Positions 52,701 to 63,418 of a DNA stretch of 64,000 bases are shown piece by piece. A program made the position numbers and the translations under genes. Under the pieces are notes generated by a model. It was given only the letters and a program-made list of their open reading frames with translations, was not told where the DNA came from and did not search any database. The stretch lies in the NCBI GenBank assembly GCA_903813345.2, contig CAIIXF020000004.1, forward strand, positions 6,841,525-6,905,524, in the 5' to 3' direction. Origin of the DNA: Owenia fusiformis. Its lineage: Eukaryota > Annelida > Polychaeta > Sabellida > Oweniidae. Position 1 is the stretch's first letter; the number at the start of each line of letters is the position of its first letter.

Positions 52701-55700
52701 GCAAAATGTTTGCTATGTAAACAAAATGAATACAAAACATATGTTTTTAACGGTAAGTTCTAGTTAAGCATATATAGAATGAGTATTAATGACATCATTT
52801 TCATATTTTGATCTTTAAATAAGATAATAAGGGCCTAAGGTCCTTACCAACATTTGTTTTTCGAGTTTTACACATTTTTATTACTATTTCTTGGGCATCC
52901 AAGATTGCGAATATGCGTGGATGACGTCACAAGATCATGTAACGTCATAAATGCCCATCAGCAATTGTCCCATACCAAATTTGAACTAAATTGATTAAGG
53001 AATAAAAAAGTTATGACCAAATTACCATATTTCAAAATTATCAAATGCAACGTTTTACATGGTAAAAATGTGCACTTTAAAACTCAATAGAGTCGTTTAA
53101 GCGTCCCTTATCTAAAAATTAAAAAATAAAGATAATATATTAACATACCATATAATTTTTATTTCAATTACCTATGTTTTGATATCTAACATGTTACATA
53201 TTATGCTAAAACCATTGTTCAAGAGTCTTCTGAAAATAGATGTACCATTACGTGTTAGTAATTCTGTAAATGTACATGAGATCGGGACATAGTGTGAAAA
53301 TAAACAAAATAAAATATAAAATCTGTACATTTTCACTAGTGATTGCACTGATAAATCTTGATTTCAATCAACCATCATCCCGATTTTAAATTTAGATTTT
53401 TTGCTTCTACCTTTCACGAGCGCCCTCTGTGGAGTTATCCCTTAATTGGCTTATTCAACTCGGATGCGTTAAAAAACCGAAAGCCAATTTGCGAACGTTC
53501 CGGGTATTACGTTCGCCCTTGCATGAAGTAACCATTTGACGTGTGACATTTTCGTTTAAGGATGTTCCCTGGACGAAGTTGAAAACGATGAACACCAACC
53601 CCTAATTTTTCTTTTCAAAATGTGAAGTACATAGCATAACTAAGTGTTTCTGTGAGTTTAAGAAAAAGTTAAATATTCAAAAGTGTGTTTTGGGGTGAAA
53701 ACCTGATTTTTAACATGGGTTTCAATGAGAAAGTGCCACGCCCACTTTTGTCAAATATTGACACTTTAGAGGCCTCTTGCTCAGAAAAAAGCACACTAAC
53801 ATATGGTTTTTAAAGTTTTAATATTCTTTGTTGCCCGTGAGAATCCCAGAAAACCATTTTTGAGAAAAAGTTAAATACTATTGAATATTTTCCTATCTGA
53901 CCAGGGAACATCCTTAATGCGTAAATATGCTTGTAGCCCCCCTGATGTTAAATACGTATGCTCACTTGTATGCATCGATCTCATTTACTGCCATATCCTC
54001 AAAGCCAATTGGACAGAAGTAATGATTCTCAGCATGATAGATAAAGGACATGTCTTTCTCCTTCAAGCATTTCTTCAGCTTCAGCAAAGCATCGTGTGAG
54101 GACAGATCGAAAGTTTTGTTTTCTCCATTGAGTTTGTAAAAGAAACAACTAGTTCCTTGTACACCAAAATGATCATTCAATATTTGAAACCATCTGGAAC
54201 ATGAGGTAAATCTATGGAACATTGAAAACAATAGGACAATCCTTTTCTCAAAAAAAATGTAATAACCTATGGGTAAATGTTAACCTCCAGGACCAACCAG
54301 GGGTTAGATCCGATTTAATTATGGTTCTGACGCAGTTACAGATAGGCGATGTTAACGCGGAAGCTTGGCGTCGGTCAACTGGAGGGGGAAATTTGTCCGT
54401 TTGTAGAGTCAGTACACTGAACGAGGGATAAAACCTATGTCCCCTTGTTGTCAGGGTGAGTGGTCTACTATAATTAGCCAGATCAACAGCGCATATACAA
54501 GGGTCGTTCAAAAAGTTTTGCACAAATATGTCTTATTGTGAGAATAATGGACCAATCTTGTTCATAGTTAGTATGTATGTGGCCATATCTTATTCCCTTA
54601 CACTGTCAAATTTTCATGTATATACGCCTACTACTTAACATTTTAATTTACCCATACAACAATTTACCACTATTTTATTAAACAGGCAATGCGCCTATTT
54701 TTGAAGGAAAAAGGACAAAATATTATTTGAGACATGTCACTCACACAGTCAATCAAATATGATAAAAACTTTAATTTTGGATAATACTGAAGTGAAAAAA
54801 AAATACTTGCATAGAAAACAGCATTTGAAGTTCAAAGATTGAAAAAAGTGAATTACCACTTTTCACATAGTGTATGTTTTGAATAACTTTTGGATTAAAA
54901 GATGGCGTATGCTTGAAAATCCTGTCAAAACTGAATGGATAATTAATACAAACAACAATGCCATCTTTCTATGGCATTGCTAAAAACTTGACATATATAA
55001 ATTGATAGATCAAAAATATTTTTTCATGAGCTAGTGTCAACGCTGATGAGGTCTGTTTGAGCTTTTTTTGGTGTCATATGAAAGATCAGGTGTTTATTAA
55101 TCCATTGGAAATACTATGAAGATCAAAAATGAGACTTCATTTACGCACTTTGTCCCTTTAAACGTAAACGTTGTTAATCGTATTAATACTCTTCGTTAAG
55201 ATAAGCATAGTTATAGGACGCCGAAGACTTTTGGCAGGATTTGCATTCCATACTTTGGTCCATATCATTTTGTAAAAGATAACTAGTAACACTTAAAGAT
55301 CAATGTTACTTAAAGCATGCTAAAATTTAAACAATTTCTAGTATTGTTCTCATGGAAAATGTGAATCTTAACTCAATATTTCCCATCTTGTTTTCTTTGG
55401 TTTTGTCAAAGAATGACCGTAAATATACTCTTCAAACATCTTGAACAAATCACCTGATTTTGTGACGTTATCAAAGTTCTCATGAATTCAGGAAATATTG
55501 GAGAATAATGGCTCGGAATAATAAAGTTGGAGCAGAAAACATTGATAGAATACATGATAAAGAATGGGGAAACAATATTACACAAGTTATATTCATTCAT
55601 GATTAAGACATATTGCATATGATGACTCCAATAGGGTTTGCTAAGTATTCCAAGATGGAATAAGAGAAGGGAAATGTATTGAGGGTAGCTGTAGTTATGA

Positions 55701-58700
55701 GAGGGCTTGGTATTCTATGGATAGGATGGTTCAGACATTTGCTTATGGACTGGACGTAATGCTACAAGTATAATGCATTACTGAAAAAGAAGACTACATG
55801 TTAAGTACTGTATATTTAGATTAAATATAGATAAGTTATAATATAACCAGCTGATTAACAGCTTAAAGTACAAAGATTGACGGAGTCATTTCAGTCATTC
55901 ACAAAATCAATTCAATCTAATAACGTCATATGTACCATTAGACCATTTTTAAGTCAATGTATCTCAAGAAGTATATTGGTCATGGTCCTGAAATTTCATA
56001 TACGCTTGTAAGAAGTGTAATACTATATCTGTATGAAATTTCACATAAAAATAATAAAATATCTTCTCTTAAGAAACTGTCGTGCAAGACTTTTCGAACG
56101 ACCCTTGTATATAGCCTTGCAGCCATGTACCATATGCCACTCCAGAATTTCTCGAGCAGAATATATCCCGCATTGCACTTCAAATCATTCAATAACTTAT
56201 ACTATTGTGATCACCCCATCTCTAGTGTTACATTGTCACTAGATCATACAATCAATTCATCCTTCAAGATCGAGCATCACTATCCCATCCCATAAACGGC
56301 ATAGATTGAAATACCCATGGACAATTTGCAAAGGGTGCAATCAAGTTTGAATGGCGATTCTTTGCACTTAAATAATCTCGTTTTTTATTCATCATTATCT
56401 ATATTGTTTTGTGTTGATTTAATGTGAAGATTTCAAGTTTACCTCATTAAAGTAACATTGCCCGTGAATTTACCAAAGTTTATTTCCTCGAATGGCGGTT
56501 TATGATTTAGTATTGTAAGTGCTTCTTCTTGTGTGATCGGTTTCATCGTTCCAGAACCTATTGGAAATATGACAACAATCACTTAGGTACCCTTATATGT
56601 AGTACCAGCTATTCAACTAGGTTTCTACTTCGGGTCAAAAAATCCGGCCACATAATATGGCAGGGCATGATAGACAATTCTAGGTATTGTAAGTTTGAAT
56701 TCATAAAAGATGTGATGTTTTGAATCCAAGGGAGAGTGAAATTAGCAAGGATAAGGTAAATACAAGATTTCTTGCAGACGAGAAGGCAACATTATGCTTT
56801 GTCTGGCAACCCCTTATTATAAAAAAATCGATCTTCAGAGGAGGATTGGCTCCTAGTTGTTATAACCGACTCTAAATTCAAAATAAACAATTCAAAAGAT
56901 TCGAACCTGGTCCAATATCTCGATCATTTCTTGTGAGTTTTGGAATTTTTCGTTTGGAAATAAGACTAAAATTCACGATTCAAATGTTGAAGTGAACAAA
57001 ATGGCGGCTGTTCGAATTCGAATGTTGTATCACGACATGCCCATATATGGTACTGAATATCGATGTTTCACTCTGGCAGCCAATCCTCCTTGCGATTTTC
57101 TGAGCATTTTGGCTGAGTTTATAACATAGCAGACGAGACTCGAGGGGTGATAGATCGTACCTAAGGTCGAGAAAAGGTAGTTCCAGCAAGATACCAAAGA
57201 TGATATTCCACAAGATTCCACGTACTGAGGTCTACTTATACAGAACCTACAAAGCGAAAATGAAAAATGATTGTATTGTTAAGGAATTATTCGTTTTTGT
57301 TTCATTTTATCCAGAACAACGCAATTTACATCGGGCAAAATAATAACGATACTGTTTATATCCTCCCCTAAAATGAATGATAAATTAAATGTTCTTTTTT
57401 GTAGTATGACTGTCAGATATTTGACACTATTCTGAAAGTGTTCAGTTTTCGTTTGACTTCAAATAAAATGATATTTTCTTTAGATCAGTACTACATTTGA
57501 TAAAGTATTTCTCTCACCAACGCTTCATATCGAGCATCCTGCGTTGAGACAATGTTTCTAAGGTAACCGAACATGATGGGATTTTAAGGTTTGTTTCTAA
57601 TACCATACGTGTATCTTCAACATTCTTTGACTTAAAGTGCCTCTCTGCAAAGTATTTTAGGAACATGATATCGTCGTAAACTCCTCTACGCAATATATAG
57701 GTGGCTAATTAAAATTTTAATTGAAACAAAGTTATTGTGGTTTATAGTAGGTATTTTGTTGATATAGATATCACGCGGTACTAACTCACCGGGGCGTATC
57801 GAAACCAAAAAACGCCCCGCAAAACCGTTAATTTTTTGAATTTTAAACCTACCCTTTCTTTGGAAAATCAAGGATTGTGAGTCTCATAGTACATCGTTTT
57901 TCTTGTTCCATTTAAACTTTTTTTTAACTTGTTCCATTAAAATCTTCAAATAAATACCTTTCACTCGAGTTATTGCTTTTGTGTACAGAGAGGCGTTTTG
58001 GTCCCCAGATGTGAGAAGATGCAAATCTTCAGAGATTTCAACAAAAAGCCTCGATATATCGCCAGTTCTTTTATTATTCTCCCCTATATTTTGCACAAGG
58101 ACTCCCATTACAACCCTTCATCTCTGCATCAACATATTTATTACATTAAACGCAGCAATTTCCAAAAGTCCTACGCATCTGTTCGAAATTGATCAAAACG
58201 CCCCGTTCTCTTCCAAAACGCCCCGTTGGATCTATACACCTTGAAACTACACGTTTGTAGTCATAGAATCTGCGGGGCGTTTTGGAAGACAACGGGGCGT
58301 TTTGGTCAATTTCGAACAGTTGCGTAGGACTTTTCAGAATTGCTGCGTTTCATGTAATAAACATGTTGATGCAGCGATGGAGGGTTGAAATGGGACTTCT
58401 TGCACAGAATTCGAATATGGGGGAGAGTGATAAAAGAACTGGCGAGATATCAAGGATTGTGGTTGAAATCTCTGAAGATTTGCTACTTCTCACATCTTGG
58501 GACCAAAACGCCGTTAAAACGAGGGACTTTGTAAACAAAAGCAATGTCTCGACTGAAAGGTATTTCTGTGAAAGTTTTAATGAAACAAGTTTGAAGAAAA
58601 ACGGTGTTGTGTGAGACTCACAATCATTGATTTTCCAAAGACAGAGTAGATTTGAAATTCAAATTAACGGTTTTGCGGGGCGTTTTGGTTTCGATACGCC

Positions 58701-59012
58701 CCGGTGAGTTAGTACCGCGTGGATATAGAAGTAAAATTAGTCTAGTCAGTGCTACTCTATGAGATACGTACAGCCCAAGAAATGTTGGTGTCTGGTTTGT
58801 GTTTAAAATACATTTGGTCAATGTTATTTACCAGTAATTTCCGAATTCGTCGGGCCAACTTGTTGAATTATATTATTGGTCTGTGCACGGTTGTGATCTT
58901 TGTGTCCAACAGTGCAAGTCTTCTTTTCAATGCTGTTTTCCTCTACGTGAGAATTATCCACCTCACCCCGATTAATCTCTAAGACTCTAAGAGATTGTTG
59001 ATCATTACTCAT
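46598..59012 (-). CDS. BIVM: BIVM-like protein (basic immunoglobulin-like variable motif-containing), 7 exons
   Basis: Seven - strand exons joined in phase give 340 codons plus stop: 58832-59012, 57518-57704, 57161-57246, 56443-56557, 53966-54193, 47943-48026 and 46598-46739. The product matches vertebrate BIVM motif by motif: [63 protein letters not shown]-like [33 protein letters not shown] and HCIMAFRR. It lacks most of the long N- and C-terminal tails of the vertebrate protein (about 500 residues). BIVM is a conserved, widely expressed intracellular protein of unknown biochemistry. Cys135 (SCG) and His247 (NHY) sit like a papain-type Cys-His pair. The start ATG is the first in exon 1, and that exon is the least certain. 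Confidence 0.9.
46905..47719. repeat. Element with AGTCCCC(A/G)TCTAAAGTTT inverted ends
   Basis: AAGTCCCCATCTAAAGTTT at the left faces AAACTTTAGACGGGGACT at the right. It lies in BIVM intron 6, has no coding capacity, and its target duplication is unclear. Confidence 0.6.
47943..48026 (-). CDS. BIVM: BIVM-like exon 6
   Basis: Acceptor ATTTCAG, donor AAG|GTGCAAG-type, phase 2 to 2. It encodes [20 protein letters not shown] and HPCIHCIR. Confidence 0.9.
48027..49205. other. BIVM intron 5, no recognised feature
   Basis: Short open frames only, none with a recognisable motif. Confidence 0.4.
49264..50841 (+). mobile_element. LINE B: 5'-truncated jockey/CR1-like LINE nested in LINE A
   Basis: It is flanked by a 29-bp direct repeat, AATGAAATCAATGATGTACT..., at 49206-49234 and 50842-50870, the duplicated target inside LINE A. 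The 5' junction holds extra short repeats, so the left border is approximate. The 3' end has a GCCC-TTTCT-GGGC hairpin (50756-50768). Confidence 0.75.
49278..50590 (+). pseudogene. Reverse transcriptase of LINE B, frameshifted
   Basis: Three blocks in different frames. The first (49278-49751) has [20 protein letters not shown] and IYADDTSLF, the catalytic YADD region of jockey/CR1-type enzymes. The second (49730-50167) has [18 protein letters not shown]. After a frameshift in an A run near 50106-50114 comes [20 protein letters not shown]. The end (about 50275-50590) has [20 protein letters not shown], a Cys/His tail. The N-terminal half is missing. It is not functional. Confidence 0.8.
51559..53289. 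mobile_element. 1.73-kb element with perfect 24-bp TIRs
   Basis: TGTCCCGATCTCATGTACAT... at the left is exactly inverted at the right end, and TA flanks both sides (51557-51558, 53290-53291). No transposase frame was found. It is inserted in the tail of LINE A in BIVM intron 5. Confidence 0.88.
53559..53914. mobile_element. 356-bp MITE with AGGATGTTCCCTGG TIRs
   Basis: AGGATGTTCCCTGG and CCAGGGAACATCCT mark the ends, and TA flanks both sides. It ends about 50 bp from the exon 5 donor of the BIVM-like gene. Confidence 0.85.
53966..54193 (-). CDS. BIVM: BIVM-like exon 5
   Basis: Acceptor GTTCCAG, donor AA|GTGAGC, phase 2 to 2. It encodes [20 protein letters not shown] and [15 protein letters not shown], with candidate His247. 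Confidence 0.92.
54290..54475 (-). repeat. Possible tRNA-derived SINE
   Basis: On the - strand GTAGACCACTCACCCTGACA followed by GGGGACATAGGTTTTATCCC looks like the second half of a tRNA-like head with a decayed B box. Confidence 0.35.
54498..56107. mobile_element. 1.6-kb mariner-type element with CAAGGGTCGTTC TIRs
   Basis: The left end CAAGGGTCGTTCAAAAAGTT matches the inverse of the right end (AC-TTTTCGAACGACCCTTG) with few changes over about 28 bp. TA lies on both sides. The TIR wording is typical of mariner elements. No transposase domain was recognised. It lies in BIVM intron 4. Confidence 0.82.
56443..56557 (-). CDS. BIVM: BIVM-like exon 4
   Basis: Acceptor CCAATAG, donor GAG|GTAAAC-type (phase 1 to 2). 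It encodes [20 protein letters not shown] and [11 protein letters not shown]. Confidence 0.92.
57161..57246 (-). CDS. BIVM: BIVM-like exon 3
   Basis: Acceptor TTTGTAG, donor TTAG|GTACGA, phase 2 to 1. It encodes [20 protein letters not shown], the most conserved BIVM block, with candidate Cys135. Confidence 0.92.
57518..57704 (-). CDS. BIVM: BIVM-like exon 2
   Basis: Acceptor TTAATTAG, donor TG|GTGAGA, phase 1 to 2. It encodes [20 protein letters not shown] and ends [11 protein letters not shown](W), the conserved lead into the BIVM core. Confidence 0.85.
57772..58721. repeat. 950-bp near-palindrome in BIVM intron 1
   Basis: The arms of about 450 bp begin CACGCGGTACTAACTCACCG and end with the inverse; GATAT flanks both borders. 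GGGGCGTTTTGG words recur near the ends and centre. The short open frames in it are mirror images of each other. Confidence 0.85.
58832..59012 (-). CDS. BIVM: BIVM-like exon 1 (start codon)
   Basis: ATG at 59012-59010, donor ACTG|GTAAAT, phase 1. It encodes [20 protein letters not shown] and a polar stretch without recognisable domain. It was placed by phase match to exon 2 and by position. Confidence 0.65.
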
Positions 59013-59688
59013 TTTTTACGCTACAATAAAATGCATCCTAGGCCTATTCTAGTTCATTGTAATGAAAATATCTCATGGGTTATCGTTTTTATCTTGCTTT
59101 TGAAATACCTTTAACCCTATAGAAGCCCTAGGGGAGGGGTGTACAAAAGATCCCCACAGTTACATGTATGTTTTTTTCTGAAACTATTTATAGAAAGCAA
59201 GTTGGATTCTCAAATTCTCAGTATTCTGAAAAAACAGTAGTGTTATACATAGGGTACTTAATTTTTTATTATATTGTGATCATCAGCTGCAACAAACAAA
59301 ATCTGAAAAAGCTAGCACTTACTAACCATCATACCAGTTGTCTTTAGAATAAAATTACGCAATCGTACATTATCATACAGTAGTTGTTAAAGTTGTCACA
59401 CCATATAGTAGAATCGAATGAAAGGCCAATTTTATTTGGTAGACTAACCTAGATGCATGTATTTATTAGAAACCTACCTTAAGTTACGACCTGACGTATA
59501 GTACTAGATTAGCAGTACATCTACGCCCTTTTCAATAACTTCAAAACAGAATCATTGTATTGATGAACGCAGATGATATTGGATTGTTTAATAAGACAGC
59601 TGATTGATCATAGCAGATGCTAATATAACTGTACGGTAACTGTACATTGTCATAGTGCAGTCAAAGCAATGTGAAATCGAAGACTAAC
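59013..59688. other. Upstream region of the BIVM-like gene
   Basis: It should hold the promoter and 5' untranslated sequence. No clear TATA box or repeat was seen. Confidence 0.35.
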
Positions 59689-59868
59689 CTTGTATTCGCG
59701 AATGCAACTAACGCCTGTCGGCTAGCGGATTAACCTACTATTGTATGACCAATTCATTTAAGTATGAATGAAATAGTGGCAGGTACTATTCATATTTAAA
59801 CGAGTTCCCAATAAAATAGTACATTAATCCGGTAGCCGATAGCCGTCTGTTGCATTCCCGAATACAAG
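59689..59868. mobile_element. 180-bp MITE with about 47-bp TIRs
   Basis: CTTGTATTCGCGAATGCAAC...CGGCTAGCGGATTAA at the left faces TTAATCCGGTAGCCG...GTTGCATTCCCGAATACAAG at the right. Confidence 0.8.
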
Positions 59869-60242
59869 CTAAGTTAACGATACAGTAGGCAAACCGATGA
59901 TTTTCTCAAGTCATGTTTAGCGGCAATTGTAAATACATTGACAAAATATGTATCGATATGTAGAGGTACACTCAAAGTTCAGAATAATATGGAATGTAAA
60001 TAGTGTTTGCCTTGCTTAACCCCTCCCCCCGACTTATATCTCTAGATTATAAGACAAAATGTTAATATGCACTATTATATAACTTGTATGATATGCATCT
60101 GATGTTTCACAAGATAAAAATCATTTAATTCAACAATGGTGTTTCGATGCTGATATGATTTCTGAATATCGTTGCAATAATCTTCAATTTTCAATATTAA
60201 TTTTTCAGATTATACTACACAAAATGCTTCACAAATATTTGA

Positions 60243-60318
60243 CTATCACACCAAACTAGTTCTCACTACGTTCTCGAAAACGGACTTCAACTGTCTATGA
60301 ACTAGTTTGGTGTGATAG
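60243..60318. mobile_element. 76-bp mini-element with CTATCACACCAAACTAGTTCT ends
   Basis: It starts CTATCACACCAAACTAGTTC and ends GAACTAGTTTGGTGTGATAG, with only CACTACGTTCTCGAAAACGG and a few bases between the ends. Confidence 0.8.
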
Positions 60319-60433
60319 GGGGGTTACTGACGATACAATTTCACTATATGTGAATATATTATTAAACACATGTATATATGTTCAAACCACCGTCTGGGTC
60401 TGTGCCGTGGTTAGATTATTGGCAATAACCCCC

Positions 60434-61505
60434 CTATCACACCAAACTAGTTCTTACCCGTTCTTGCCAGTCCTACGAAAACGGAAATCCTACGAATCCT
60501 ACGAAAATCTGGCTGTGGTCGGGAAACATGTCTAAAATAATTAGCTACTTCGTTCATAAACAGTCTTCAATACGTCCATCTCATTCGCAGTTCGTTCAGG
60601 TCGCACCACGTCGGTGTGCAACGTCGTATAGCGCGTCCCTTAGTCTAGAAGGTCATCATGACCTGATTACAGAACGGTATGGTCGCCATCGAATTTTGAA
60701 TCGATTCAAAATTCTAAATCACATTCCCCGTCCGGGAAAGTCCATGAAGATCGTAAACAGACCATAGAACGTTGTAGGTACGTTCATTCAGTTCGCACAC
60801 AGTTTAAAACCGATTCGGCAACGTTTTGAAGAACGCAGTGACAACTGGTTCTAGTGTGATAGCTATTTTTCTTAATCCGTTCATAAGCAGTTTTTAATAC
60901 GTTCATCTCGTCTTTATCCCGTCTGCACTACGTTGGTATCAAGTTTCTGTCGGGTTAAATTGTGCGTTCGTCTCGTCTACACAACGTATCCAAGCAGTTC
61001 AATTGTAATCAGTTTAAACCAGTTGACAATTAGTTATACCGTCCTCGTTCTCATTACGTCCTAATATGTTACTGAATTATCCACCAAATTTCCATACGGT
61101 TGAACTCGTTCTAAAATAGTAAACATCGTGTCCCTAATCCGTGCAGAACGCATTTATAATCACCTATTTTCCTGGGGTACTCACGGCTGCAATTTACGCC
61201 TGAATACAAAACGTCGTAATACGTCTTTAGTAGGATTGAAGTACGACACTTCCGTTCGTAGTGTGTCCCCAGTGCGTCCAGGTCGTCTTAAGTACGTTGT
61301 CACTCGTTCTGATTGCAGAACGTGACGATCACCAGAAAATTTTGAGCATGCTCTGAGTTCTGGAGGACCTTCTTGTTTGAGTAGTTTCATGAAGTTTGTA
61401 AACAGATCCCAAACGGTTCTTAGCGGGTTCTTAATACGTCAAATCCGTTCGTGCACAGTTTAAGCCCGTTTCGAGAACGTAGTGAGAACTAGTTTGGTGT
61501 GATAG
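60434..61505. mobile_element. 1.07-kb element with CTATCACACCAAACTAGTTCT ends and CGTTC/CGTCC-rich interior
   Basis: Same ends as the mini-element at 60243-60318. An extra right-end copy at about 60842-60862 splits it into two related units. The interior is unusually rich in ACGTT, CGTTC and CGTCC words. The right half matches the intron fragment at 22571-22826. No protein was recognised. Confidence 0.75.
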
Positions 61506-63140
61506 TAGGGTAAGGCAGAAGACGTGAGTAGCTCGTATAATTCTGTGCTATTACTTGGCAGCAGGGGATTCCCATTAGCTTTCCTCACATGGTTTAACAC
61601 GCCTTGCAATGTACCGCTTAGTTATTCACCAGTTATACAGTGCGTCCAAACAACCAAAAACATTGCAAAACCACAAAACCGGTGATGATAACATCAATGT
61701 CATTTATTTTACCATGAAGCCACGTGTCTCTTCTTTCCAATGGTATGCTATTTATTCATATTCATACAATTGAACTCCCCTTTTAGTTCAAGTATAATCC
61801 AAGTTGAAGGACTTGTTACATTATATTATTACTAAGAACCCTTGCACTAAATAACTGCAAAATTTGGGGTATATAGGTTGGAAAATAAAAAAGTTATAGT
61901 GTCTTGAAAAAAAGTGGCGTTTTTTTGGCCCACCCTGTATAACTGCAAAATTTGGGGTATGTAGGTTGGAAAATAAAAAAGTTGTAGTGTGATGAAAAAG
62001 TGGCGTTTTGGCCCACTCTGTATGACCACAGACCACTGAATAATTGTTACTTTTTCACAACGGGCCAAAATCTGCTCTGGACCAAGTTTTAGACATTACA
62101 ACAGTTAACAGAGAATCACAAATGAGGCTGCCTGCTCTCCGCCAGAGCCTACAGATGATTCAAGATGTATTCGTGACATCGAGGGACTAGCCAATCTATG
62201 TGTATAGAGAAATGGTCGTGAAGATGCATGAAATGTAATCGTTCATGAGTAATCTTTCATAATATGACAGAGATTGGCATTGATTACACTGACTTAACTG
62301 TTTATGCCACTTCTTTTTTCATGTTTTTAACGTTAACTGAAACATCAACGATAATGATGACCACTTAAAATTAATATCAACATTTTTTCTTAGTGAATCT
62401 AAATCTGGAACTTTTTAACTCTTGTGGCCAGAAGTTAATCCCCACCCCCAATTACATAATGGTTTACCTGATTGCACAATAGAATCAGTTGACTGAGCAT
62501 ATTTCAAAACTTGGCACAAAGGCCTTTTCACCCAAGGCTTTACAATGTTTTTGTGTGTTTTTTTGGGACGCACTGTACGAGTATAATTCAATAAACAATG
62601 GTACGCCTAATTTTTGATGAAATGTAATTTTTTCAGATTTTGACCGATCGTACTACTGAAAGTTTGACAATGATAGTAATCACACAGATTATTCGATTAA
62701 AAGAAACGATTGCATCAAATATAAAATATATCATTTGAAGGACAATATAAAAATGTCACCTCGTCCTCAAATTAATGAAACAAACATCATATCGATACAG
62801 ACATAATCTTATTAAAAAGAGAGAGACATATAAAAGGTAGTTGGAAAAGAAACAGTATTAGATTAATCTGTACCAAGGTCGCACGGCTAAAGTCGAACTC
62901 AAATAATTTTCCAGGAATAGAGTCGAATGTTCCAGCATGGTAATCAATGTATTTTAATACGAGACCGCCTTTGATCTTAACATCATACTATTTGATCTAA
63001 ATTTTATTTCATTTTATTAACATGCGTTTATCAGTACATTGAATAACTGGTCATTTTCCTCAAGACATTCTTGTAAATTTTGTGGCTTTTGGATCGTCTC
63101 CCTGTGCATGTTTTTACAGAATTAGTCATCTTTGACCACT
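61506..63140. repeat. Intergenic, with one 88-bp tandem duplication (61851-62025)
   Basis: ATAACTGCAAAATTTGGGGT...GTGGCG...GGCCCAC(C/T)CTGT occurs twice with a period of 88 bp. TTTATT near 63005-63020 (AATAAA on the - strand) could end the gene at 63141-63418. I see nothing else. Confidence 0.6.
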
Positions 63141-63418
63141 TCATCCTTGATATCGAGTCTTCTTGGAGCGTTTTTTCTTTCTTATCCGAGTGCATTCGGG
63201 AAGTTTGAAATCGTTATCCACTACACCATTATCATATTTAAACCATTCATAGTTGACAGATTTGCCGCATGCAAATGTTTTCCCTTGTAAAGCGGTGGTA
63301 AACGTGGATGGACCTCGACACCTCAACATACAGACTGTCAGGTCATCAGCTTCATTTGTACATGTTCCAACTTGTTTGTAGTCCTGTGACAGAGCCTTGG
63401 CACATTTCGACTCAATAT
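63141..63418 (-). CDS. Last exon of an unidentified gene with a six-cysteine module (5' outside window)
   Basis: On the - strand the acceptor TTACATTTAG opens a frame of about 91 codons in phase 1, ending TAG-free until TGA at 63141-63143. It reads IESKCAKALSQDYKQVGTC, then VCMLRCRG, FACGKSVNYEWF and DFKLPECTR, followed by a very basic tail IRKKKRSKKTRYQG. Six cysteines, a central W and the LPEC end resemble a sushi-like extracellular module. I do not recognise the parent protein. The remaining exons lie beyond 63418 or outside the window. The basic tail could bind matrix polyanions or be a processing site; that is inference. Confidence 0.65.
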
